The translations under genes and the position numbers were made by a program. This document shows, one piece after another, positions 1-11,118 of a stretch of DNA of 64,000 bases. The number at the start of each line of letters is the position of its first letter. Position 1 is the stretch's first letter. The stretch lies in NCBI RefSeq assembly GCF_001039355.2, contig NW_019775636.1:584355-648354 (forward strand). The letters are read 5' to 3'. The stretch comes from Lingula anatina (taxonomy: Eukaryota; Brachiopoda; Lingulata; Lingulida; Lingulidae). Under the pieces are notes generated by a model. That model did no database searches. It saw only the letters and a program-made list of their open reading frames with translations, and was not told the DNA's origin.

Positions 1-316
1 CCCACCATTCTCCATCACAACCTTCATATCATCAACTTTCTTCTTCTACTCATCAATCATCATGACTGAACCTAATCCTAAACCACTGAGCATTGCTCTT
101 CTGCAAGCTTTCCACTCTGGACAACTGTCTGTATAATCAGTGATTGAAGATCAGTCCCTCCTGATCCACCCCCAATACTTCTCTGTTCCACTAAGCTTGC
201 CAGGATTAGGCAAAAGTGAATTTGCAGAGTTAGTAAAGTATGTTCACATCAGGAACAATTTAAATCGGAAAGAGACTAAACCGCATCATTTGAAAACAGA
301 GAGAGAGAGAGTTGGG

Positions 317-1936
317 GGGGGGGGGGAACCTTGAGGGAGGGAGCGAGGGAGATGGGAAGGGTGAGAATGACAGGGTGAGAAAAAATGATACAGGGAAGGT
401 GGAAGGGATGAAGAGAACCTGGAGGAGAGAGTGAGGGAGTAAGAGAGAAGAAAGAAGACAGGGAGATGAGAATGACAGGGAAAGAGGAAAGAGCAAAAGA
501 GAGAGGGAAGCTAATGGCAAATTCATTTGAAATTTAAGCTTTCTAATTTTTTTTCAAAATGCCTGTTGAACAAGCCACCTTGAGGGCAACTGCCATTCAA
601 AATACCAAGCAGCTTGTCTCCATGTTAAACCAAACTAACATCAAACGTAAACATTCTCTAAAGGTATGAGGTAAAACACTGAGTTCAATATTCCTCAGCA
701 GAATTGAAATAGCTTGACCTTTAAGTTCCTATCCTTCAGCCATAGGTATATGAACATCATGTCATTACTAGTACATTTTCTTCATGTTTTTTTTTCTTCT
801 TTTCAGCTCATTTTATCTTAATTCTACATCTTTTAAGCCCAACCCAAATTGAAATGTCTAGGCAAGTATGGACAACATGGTTTACTTTCCAAGCAAACCT
901 GTTAACAATCAATTTTGCATATTTCAATGATACTAATTGAATTTTTCAAGGGAATTTCAGAAAGCCAGACTTATTTCCCATGCATGTCATTTCACAATCA
1001 ATCAGTTTGTTTGGATAAGGAATCTTATTGCATTTCTACGTGAATGAAATTGACAAACATCAATGTAACCTTTCTCATCAATCAGATCTGCTTAACAGAA
1101 TCCAACACGTTACAGATGTATTATCTTTACTATTATGTATTCCACATTTCAAATATTACTAAACATATACTCAGTAAATGAAACTTACATTAATGTACAA
1201 TTAAAAGACAATGTACTGAAAAAAATGTCCTTACAACCCAAACAAACCATTTTGTCCTAAACAAAAGCATCATCATTTATGTATCTTCTTGATTTCAACA
1301 TTCTGAAGCCCAATTAACAATATTTAAAATATTTGCAAATTTCTAAAAAAAAAAAAAAAAAAAAAAAAAACTTATGCAACTTCAAAACATTTTGAGCTTT
1401 AAATCATAAAGCAAATCAAAAATTTCCATCCATTAACATCATTAACTCGACATCTATATTATCAGGCCTACTCAGTGCCGATCATAAACATATATTCTTA
1501 TAATAATTCATATGGAAATCCAACTGGTGCTGGAACAAGAATGTGTCTGTCATCACAACATCACTCATCTATCTTTATATATGTCATTCTTCACTCAGTC
1601 AAGAGCAGACTGTTTATTTATAGTTTAAATCTGCCCTCAGGTACCCACAAATTATCATTTTAAATGCTGCGAAAACAGTTCTGAACATTGATTAACGTAC
1701 AGGAAATTGTTCATTCTTGGAAATTCGTCTTAAAAAAAAATTGAGAACATTTCTTGGCAACATGAAGGACTTTAGTACCTGCGGCGCCTACACCAAACCT
1801 CTTCCAAACCCACAAGCTGCCTATAGATATACCTTTTTAGATCATATTATTTTGTTTGGCTTCCAGCAAGGGAATGGTTTAATGCAATTTTGCTTTACAG
1901 TAAAATGGGATTCTTCAGCAGAGTTGTAATTTCAAC
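317..1936. repeat. Copy 1 of 1.6-kb duplicated segment
   Basis: This segment runs from a G-run followed by purine-rich GA sequence, through a poly-A tract near 1345-1370, to about 1936. It matches 2379-4035 in order and almost base for base, apart from scattered substitutions and small indels. Landmarks shared by both copies include GCCTGTTGAACAAGCCACCT and GGAAATTGTTCATTC. No coding potential was recognised. Confidence 0.85.
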
Positions 1937-2029
1937 TAGAGGATCAGAGAGGCGATACCGCCTCCGGATATTGTACCACCAGCTGGAGTAAGCGCATTCG
2001 TATGGACCCCCCCCCCCCCCCAAAAAAAA

Positions 2030-2120
2030 AGGGACAACATCACCAGTCTTGTGCTTGACAAGACTGGTGATGTTGTCCCTTTTTTTTGGGACAACATCAC
2101 CAGTCTTGTGCTTGACAAGC
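2030..2120. repeat. Perfect hairpin followed by a repeat of its left arm
   Basis: An arm beginning GGGACAACATCACCAGTCTT is followed by a short loop and its exact reverse complement. After a T-run, the left arm occurs a third time. This arm/inverse-arm/arm arrangement between C/A and T homopolymers resembles the end of a foldback element or a palindromic rearrangement. Confidence 0.75.
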
Positions 2121-2378
2121 TCTATAAAATGCAATCAACAAGAGTTCTCAAAATATGCCAAAAAATATAAATAAAAATGGTACAATCAAGCAGATTTTTG
2201 AACTGACCTGCATTTTCCTACCATTGATCACTCCTGTGATTCTCTAGACAAAAGGCCTATAGGTTTTCCTTAAAATGTGCTGTCAGTGGTGCATATATGC
2301 TGACAAAAGAGAAAACCTAGGGGCAACACCGGGCACATCTCTGCCAGTTTTGGAGATAAAAGGGAATGGAAATTTGCN

Positions 2379-3429
2379 GGGGGGGGGGGGGGGGGGGGAG
2401 GGGGGGGGGGGGGGAGACCTTGATGGAGTGAGGGAGAATGGGAAGGGTGAGAATGACAGGGTGAGAACAAAAGACAGAGGAAAGGCAGAAGGGATGAAAA
2501 GAACCTGGGAGAGAGAGCGAGGGAATAGGAGAGAGAAGAAAGAAGACAGGGAGATGAGAATGACAAGGAAAGAGCAAAAGAGAGAGGGAAGCTAATGGCA
2601 ACTTCATTTGAAATTTAAGCTTTTAAATTTTTTTCAAAATGCCTGTTGAACAAGCCACCTTGAGGGCAACTGCCATTCAAAATACCAAGCAGCTTGTCTC
2701 CATGTTAAACCAAACTAACATCAAACATAAACATTCTCTAAAGGTATGAGGTAAAACACTGAGTTCAATATTCCTCAGCAGAATTGAAATAGCTTGACCT
2801 TTAAGTTCCTATCCTTCAGCCATAGGTATATGAACATCATGTCATTACTAGTACATTTTCTTCATGTTTTTTTCTTCTTCTTTTAAGCTCATTTTATCTC
2901 AATTCTACATCTTCTAAGCCCAACCCAAATTGAAATTTCTAGGCAAGTACGGACAGCAAGGCTCTCTATCCAAGCAAACCTGTTAACAATCAATTTTGCA
3001 TATTTCAATTTTGCATATTACTAATTGAATTTTTCAAGGGAATTTCAGAAAGCCGGACTTATTTCCCATGCATGTCATTTCACAATCAATCAGCTTGTTT
3101 GGATAAGGAATCTTATTGCATTTCTACGTGAATGAAATTGACAAACATCAATATAACCTTTCTCATCAATCAGATATGCTTAACAGAATCCAACAGATGT
3201 TACAGATGCATTATCTTTACTATTACGTATTCCACATTTCAAATATTACTAAACATATACTCAGTAAATGAAACTTTCATTAGTGTTCACTTAAAAGACA
3301 ATGTATTAAAAAAATGTCCTTACAACCCAAACAAACCATTTTGTCCTAAACAAAAGCATCATCATTTATGTATCTTCTTGATTTCAACATTCTGAAGCCC
3401 AATTAACAATATTTAAAATATTTGCAAAT

Positions 3430-3468
<39 letters not shown>

Positions 3469-4035
3469 ATGCAACTTCAAAACATTTTGAGCTTTAAATC
3501 ATAAAGCAAATCAAAAATTTCCATCAATTAACATCATTAACTCGACATCTATATTATCAGGCCTACTCAGTGCCCATCATACACATTTATTCTTATAATA
3601 ATTCATATGGAAATCCAACTGGTGCTGGAACAAGAATGTGTCTGTCATCACAACATCACCCATCTATCTTTATATATGTCATTCTTCACTCAGTCAAAAG
3701 CAGACTGTTTATTTCTAGTTTAAATATGCCCTCAGGTACTCACAAATTATCATTTTAAATGCTGCGAAAACAGTTCTGAACATTGATTAACCTACAGGAA
3801 ATTGTTCATTCCTGGAAATTCGTCTTGAAAAAAAAAATTAAGAACATTTCTTGGCAACATGAAGGTTTTTAGTACCTGCTGCGCCTACACCAAACCTCTT
3901 CCAAACCCACAAGCTGCCTATAGATATATATACCTTTTTAGATCATATTATTTTGTTTGGCTTCCAGCAAGGGAATGGTTTAATGCAATTTTGCTTTACA
4001 GTAAATGGGATTCTTCAACAGAGTTGTATTTTCAA
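2379..4035. repeat. Copy 2 of 1.6-kb duplicated segment
   Basis: The copy begins at a long G-run directly after the ambiguous base at 2378 and ends near 4035, where it diverges from copy 1. Its own poly-A tract lies near 3435-3466. The start coinciding with an N and a homopolymer raises the possibility that it is a second haplotype placed in tandem rather than a true duplication. Confidence 0.85.
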
Positions 4036-6704
4036 TGATCAGACAAGAATGACACATGCCCTGCTTACACTGATGTAAGGTTTGAAAAAAAAGGTTTTCA
4101 AGGCAATTTTAGCTGGAAGTGTTCTATTTTAAGAGATACAAAGATACTGTAGTGTAGAGACAGAAAGTGAGATATCTTCATTCTATATAATGACAACTTT
4201 TTTAAAATTAACTTTATATTTGTAGTACTTAATATTATACTGCTGCTCATTATTCCTGTAAGTTTACAAATGATAACTGACAGTTTTCCACTTATTTGAT
4301 TTACAAATAAAAAGTGCACCACGACAAAAAAGCACATGCAACAGCAACAGAAATAGTATTGCCAAAAATACACTACTAGTATGTATTTCCATTAAAAGGC
4401 GATTGGCTTTTTATCGCCAACATTTTTTTCTCATCCAAATAAAACAAGATTTTTGACAGGTTGCTCTTTCCTTCCCGTTTTACGGCCACTTTCTAGCAGC
4501 TTCCACAATATCTGACGGGACTGCAGTACTGCTCACTACAAGAAGGTCACTGCTTTGAGATAAGTTTTTATCTTATTGTCCCTCAAAAACTTTGATCTTT
4601 GTTCTGACAAAAATGTCACCTTGATCTGTATGCAGAGAAAATATATAACGGTAAAGGCAGCAAATTATTTTGTACGCCTGCAAAAAGCAAGTTTTGATCT
4701 TCAAAAAATGTTAAAAGGGTTCATTTTGAAACTTGTTAAATAGATAAAATAAAAGATCAAGACAAGAGTGCTGAATTGCAAGCAGTGACAACAAAATCAA
4801 GTGTGCTTACTAGTAATTGAGAAAATATTCCAAAAGGGAGGGAGAGAGAGAGAGAGAGTGTAAAGTTGCGTTTCAAAACAGCTTCCTAAGAAAACATATT
4901 GCAAGCAGAAACAAGATAATTACATGTTTTCCTGTAATATTTAATGTTTATCCCCATCAATTAGCCTCCTTAAAAGTTCACCAAGGTTGATAACCTTCAT
5001 CTATTCACACTGCAGGATACCTAGCCAAACCTGTAAATCAATGAACTTATTGGCTGTGGGCAACTTTCTGTAACGTAGTTCACACTAAGAAACTTCTTAC
5101 TTGACTCAGTCTTAGGATCCGTGCACTGCCTACTTTTTAACTCAAAGATTGGTCTGAACTTAGTAAAACTGCTTGTCTATTTCAATTAAAATAACCCAAT
5201 ACTGATCCATAAAATAAAGTGACTGTTGGTCTTCTATTGGTCTTAAACATTTGCTATCTCTTTTACTTTAAATACAAAATTACTACAATATTCCATTTAC
5301 TATATTGAATACTTCGGATAAATTTATCTTTGGGCAAATTAATTTTTTTTATTTTGACCTTAAAGTTAAGACAAGTTTTTGGTCTAGTCTGTGCCATAGG
5401 ACTGCTAGTCTAAGTAAGTCCTGAAGTGACCAGTCTTCTGCCAGGAAAGAGTTATATATCAACATCAGAGCACATTAGAGATTGGTGGATCAGAACTGAA
5501 GTCCTGTGGAGAAGATGCCCAGATAAAATGAGAAATCACTCTTTGACATTTTAAAAGCTGTCTTAGAGCCTAATCCATAAATACTCTACACACCTTTATA
5601 TGCATCGAGAGAGATTTCAAATTCTCAGGTAGTAAAATGAGAGATATTTTGTCTTGTTGTGGCAAATGGCAGATCTGGAGGGGAGGAGAGGGGGGAGGCG
5701 GCACGGGGATAAAATAATTTTACCTCACTATGCTCCAAAAATATATATTACAGAATATCTGTTTATAACCCAATAAATGATATACTAATCATATTTCAAA
5801 TCATGTTTGTAGAATGTCCATCATATGTGTTTACAGTCATGGTAACAGGTGACAGGTTTTGCAGGTCATTCTGACCAGCTGTACTCTAACACCCCATTTC
5901 CATAGATTTTTAGATCAATCTATCCCTGACATACCACATGATTAATTTAAACATTAATTATTAGTTTTGGAATTTTAATTTCAATACTTTTGTAATCAAA
6001 AACCATTTCCTCCACAAATTCAACTAAGACAAAGAAATTAAGAGTATAGTAATGAAATAAATTGGACTTCACTTAAAGTCAAAGAAATTTATACACTTCA
6101 AAAGGAAATATCTGAACGTGCCAAGTGGTTACTTTGTTTATTGCCTGTCAATTAAGTCTGATAATATACACAAGCTTCATCAGACTGCTGGTCGGACAGC
6201 ACTATTAGTAATTGTTTGCCCGGTGACTGACAAGTTTCACCTGTATCAATTTACAACATAACTATGCTCCATGCATCTACAAGTCAAGTCCTTCTAGTTC
6301 ATTTTTCTCCAGCATACTTATTTTCATGCTCTAGTAAAAGTAAATTGACATGACTCATAACAGTTACCAAGGTTCAGGTGGCTTGGAGCTACACTATCCT
6401 ACCAACTTGGTCTATGTTTAGACTTTAAAAATAAAATACACATCTGCCTTTTAAACACATGTTGTTTCATAAAAAAAAATTAATGGATAAATATTTGTAT
6501 AAATAACTACGTACTAGTAGTTAATAATTAAAATTCAATGGATGAATTAAGAAATAAATCAAATAAACAACCATTTGACTATTTCCACGCAAAGAAAAGC
6601 AACATAAAAAAGATGACACCTCACAAATTGTATTCACTTCTTTATTTTGAAAGAAACCACATTAACTTAATGACAACTCCTACAAACAAAACAGTATCAC
6701 TTAC

Positions 6705-6951
6705 CAGCCACTTTAACTTCTGACTTTGGGTCTATGATGCCACTGTTAGGCCTTACGCAGTATCTTTTGGGTGCCGTCGTCTTAACTTTGAAACATACTT
6801 TTCTATCTGATGGATTCTGTAGGTTCAAGTCTGAGGTGACCACATCTGTGAAAGGACCTGGAAAAATACCATATAATATGGATGTGTTTATTATGTATTC
6901 AAGTGATGGTTTGTGATTCATATGTTATGCCCTGTAGACAAGTTTCTAATA

Positions 6952-7007
<56 letters not shown>

Positions 7008-8477
7008 TGCATATGCGTGTGTGTTTGTGCCTATTCGTGTGAAATGAGGTTATTTCTGCAAGACTTCAGGTCAAAATTAGTAATATGTGACAATTTTAAA
7101 GACTGCTCTGTTATAAAGGGACTCGAATGTCTCAATGGACATTGCAACTTAATCCAGAGCTTGTTTTAGGTTACATGTTCAAGGCTTCAAGATGACATGA
7201 TCCAAGTGAATTTTTCAGGGGGGAGGGGGGGGGGGGGTTAAAGGAAAATGAAAACATTATGGGATATCCAGCATTTTATTTTTTCCCAGCCTGATCTCAT
7301 AAAAAAAAATAAATCAGGGTGATATTCTTATTGTAAATGATACATTTACAGTTACACAATTTGTACTTTTACCCACTCCTTATCCCCAGAAAAAAAATTG
7401 ATACAAAACCTAGATATAAAGAACAATCCATTAAGCAGTCAAATGTAATCTTGAACATTTTTCTGAGTGTGACATGCAATCTGTAGACCTTCCCCCCACG
7501 CCACTCAACACTCTTTCCCACAACCCCCACCCACTAAGATTCTGTAGTACAGCTGACAGGTACAGAGACAGAATCCAGATAAAAGTACTTTGACTTCACT
7601 GATAACCCTGACATTGTCACTTTCACACACACACAGTACACTTAAAATAAACCAGGCTACAAGTGACAGACAGAGAGGCAGTAACCTAATAATATCAACT
7701 AATCTTTGGTGACAACACAGGATGACATCCCACATGGGTTAAGATAACTATATTTAGGGGGTGGGTCACATGTGGCTACTTCATAACATATGCTAGAGTT
7801 ATGATACTCTGGTGATGGGATACAATGGAAAATACAAAAAAAAAAAAAATGCAAGATCAAGATTAAACAATTTTAGGTGAATGATGAAAAAGGGACTTAA
7901 ATATAAATGTCTTTTATCAAATTTAAAATGGTGAAATGTCATATTCACTATCAAAGAACAAACCCTGTCCCATTAATGGCACTATGAACCTAACCTATGA
8001 CTCATTATCAATTAAATATCATGTCACGTAATTTTTCTCTTCTTATATTAGCTCAATCTACAACAGTCTCGCCTTATCATGGATTCATACAAAGACAAAT
8101 CTTTTCTTGCGTTGCAGGATACAAAACATGGACTGAGAAACTGAAAATATCGACTTTTTCTCTGAATTTGTCCGATTTTTCTCTCTTCCCGTTTGTCAGT
8201 CACACAATATATACATATATATAAGAAAATATATTTCCTTGTATATTTTCGATGATATTCAAATGTGTTACGATTCATATTGTAGGTCACATTTTATTTC
8301 AAACATTCGATATCATTCATTTCCTCAACGTTATTTCTCAAAGTCCCAGAAGCGGCCAGTCATTTTCTCCAAGAGGTTAGCGTGACGAAAGCAATCAAGT
8401 GGCACTTTCTTACCTTTAAATCGCAGTTCGGTGGCGGGATCAAGTTGCAGTACTTGTTCCTGTTTAGCCACCGCCAT
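6705..8477 (-). CDS. VAPB: Vesicle-associated membrane protein-associated protein (VAP), 5' part
   Basis: Two coding exons are visible. Exon 1 (8414-8477) starts [20 protein letters not shown] and ends in a GTAAGA donor. Exon 2 (6705-6857) follows a TTTTTCCAG acceptor and ends in GTAAGT. Together they give the first part of the MSP domain, including the diagnostic stretch [19 protein letters not shown], nearly identical to animal VAPA/VAPB. VAP is a tail-anchored ER protein whose MSP domain binds FFAT motifs at membrane contact sites for lipid transfer and tethering. The visible lysines and the KTTAPKRY segment belong to the FFAT-binding surface. Exon 2 ends in phase 1. The rest of the MSP domain, the coiled coil and the C-terminal anchor are not in the window, so the gene is partial and intron 2 is at least 6.7 kb. 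The family is certain; A versus B cannot be decided because invertebrates usually have a single orthologue. Confidence 0.92.
6956..7004. repeat. (CT)n microsatellite
   Basis: Uninterrupted dinucleotide tract in VAP intron 1, followed by GT-rich sequence. Confidence 0.95.
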
Positions 8478-9656
8478 AGCTGTAGTCTATACTGCTATAA
8501 ATATGAAATTGAACACGCAGTAATTCCAGTGTAACTTCAGGCCAAAATGTCCCCTCACGCATGCGTATAATTACGTGTAAGCAGATTCATCGATAGGCGG
8601 CAGCAAAATTTCAACCTTTCAAAAATATCAGCACGTTCACACTGAAAACTTCTAAGTTTAATTTGATTATTCTGTATTTTAAGTACACTTTTAACACAAA
8701 ACAGAATTCGTTTAGTAGATCTAATAATGAGGGATGGTTATTAGATCTGAATTTAAAGGGAACCTATCTTGACGTATCTGCCATCTATAGTAGAATTCAA
8801 GAAGTGAAGAGGAGTTTGAGAGAGTTTTGAGCTTGAGCAGACAGCTTTTTGAGAAAAATGGTGTAAAGGTTTGTATAATTTGAGATCTATGTCTTTTGTT
8901 CTCGGTTTTCTGTAAGGATGAAATCGATCAAATGTAGAGTTAAAATTGCAACTATTCGTTCTTTTATTATCAATGCATGGTCTGTAAATGGTTTACTAAT
9001 AAGTTAATTTGTCTGTATCAGTGTACCGGGTATGGGGTCTACTACATGTAGTACACTTTATTGCCTCAAATTTCGGCCTAATCTTACACGCTAACGGTAC
9101 CCTTACCGCCTTTATGGGGGGTATGGGGCACATGTGAAAAGTGAAGAAAATATATTCTTGCCAAGGAGTACAGTATTTTATCGAAAACTGACAAGCTTGA
9201 TCAGGTTCATGGTTGTTGAGGAAAATAGATGAAAAATAAGTCTTGAAGATCTCAGCGTGCATGGCCTGTTAATATTTCAGAGAAATAGCGAAACCCACAA
9301 GTGCTGACTCTGATTTATTGTTGCATTGGCATGTTTCATTTCCTTAAACTGTTGTCACTGTGGCAGACTGTGTTCAAATAATACCACTTGACACATGAAA
9401 GCAATCTAACGGCTTCCAGAATTCATTGAAACTCCTGACGGTTTATTGATTTTTAAGCTCCATGTAATTGACGAGGCACTTCTTATCTTTCCAACTTTTA
9501 CAGCAGCAAGGCATGGCTATGTCAGAACAGTGATTTAGATATCAAAACCATCAGAGGAACTGAAGATATTGGATTCAGATGAGACACGAAAGCAGCTGTG
9601 CGCATTATATTTCACAAATGCAGAGGAGCCATTGAAGTTTCTAATACAAAGTCAGC
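8478..9656. promoter_or_regulatory. Divergent intergenic/5' UTR region between VAP and the nucleotidase gene
   Basis: About 1.2 kb separates the two divergent start codons. The VAP transcription start should lie just above 8477 and that of the plus-strand gene between about 8.5 and 9.5 kb, so a shared bidirectional promoter is likely. A CAG at about 9501, directly after a pyrimidine run, could be the acceptor of a spliced 5' UTR exon ahead of the ATG at 9657. No clear TATA box was seen. Promoter placement is inference. Confidence 0.45.
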
Positions 9657-11023
9657 ATGGATGAAGAGATTGTGATATTACATTTCAATGATGTCTACAA
9701 TATACAGTCCAGGACAGCCGAGCCGGTGGGTGGTGCGGCCAGAATGGTCAGTCTGTTTAAAAGTCTTAGACATCTGGACCCTCTGGTTGTATTCAGCGGA
9801 GACTGTCTTAACCCTTCCTTGAGTAAGTCTGCATGTGATTGATTCTTTTAAAGAAGTTTAAAATAGCACTTTTGATAATGGTTTCATTAGTTTGCAGGTT
9901 AGAACCTGTTTCACAAAATTAATGAACTTAAGCCAAAAAATTGGTCTTAATTTTTTATACCCAAAATTAAACCAACTTTGAACTTTTTAGATAGATAATT
10001 AAATCAGTGATGGTTCAATAAAATAAATTGCTTTGTCTGTTTATAACAAGAAAAAACATGGCTAGTGTTTCAGACCAATAAATTATACATATATAATATT
10101 TTTAGCCAAAAAGTAAAGACAAACTCACAATATAAAGTCCTTATTTAAATTATGCCTCAAGGCCTTAAAATCACTCTGGTGGTTACTAAAAGCAGGAAGC
10201 CTCAGATCAAAATAAACTACTCCAAGCACATGAGAAAAAATATTGCTAGAATATTAAATAGTCTGATTGAATCGACAACTTTGAAAAATAATCCCATGTT
10301 TACTTGTAAGCATGTTTGGATTCCTAATGTACTTGCTCATTTGCCTTGAACAGGTGTCTCACATCATAGACTGAATTTGATAGTTGCTGCTTGTAGATTC
10401 ACATTGGCATTTAGAGTTTGCCCCAAATGCTTTGGCAAGAAAAGTTACTTAGATTCAAGTGTTCGTAACATTTTCTTAGTCATGACACATATTTTATAAA
10501 TTTTGTATGAGAGAGGTTACAGCAACATAGAAGAATAGTGCACTTCAGCATGAATTAGGTAATTAAATACATAAAAGGCTTTCCTGTTAATTAAGAGGTG
10601 GCTTTTATCATCTTTGTTTTCAGTAATTCAGTAACTTAGATTTATCATAAAAGCAAAATTGCAATAGACTTCCTGGATTATTTGTGTTGGTTGTCTCTGA
10701 GTCAGTTCATGGTTTGTGGCATATTATTCATGTTGTTTCTGATTATAGACATAAACATACAATGTGTGTCAGACAGTTGAGAAATAACCATTTTGAAACC
10801 CATTTTCAAGTTACAAAATTACCATAACAAGAGAAAAGCACCATTTCTATCTCCATTCTGAATGTGACTCAGAAATTAGAAACTTAGGATAAGGCTTTAA
10901 ATGAGTTATGGATGGAATTTTGTCACTAAGTTTTTGATATGGTATACAGGTACATTCAATGTGGTGAATTATAGAAAGTCTGAAAAATTTCAGAAAAAGT
11001 TACCTATGAAATTTCCAGAAAAA

Positions 11024-11118
<95 letters not shown>

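Larger units (their letters stand above)
1..6704. other. Non-coding region, probably VAP intron 2
   Basis: No coding exon could be supported here on either strand. The stretch lies downstream of VAP exon 2 in the VAP direction, and no further MSP-domain, coiled-coil or membrane-anchor exon was recognised, so it is most likely the inside of a large VAP intron whose remaining exons fall before base 1. It holds a 1.6-kb sequence present twice (about 317-1936 and 2379-4035), A and G homopolymers, and a hairpin at 2030-2120. The intron assignment is inference. Confidence 0.5.

Noticed and set aside
260-526. Ser/Leu/Pro-rich minus-strand frame (also 2270-2607)
   Set aside because: Translation of GA-rich purine repeat sequence; low complexity, no coding signal.
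1-6704. Search for VAP exon 3 and later exons
   Set aside because: No sequence resembling the rest of the MSP domain, the coiled coil or the tail anchor was found on the minus strand.
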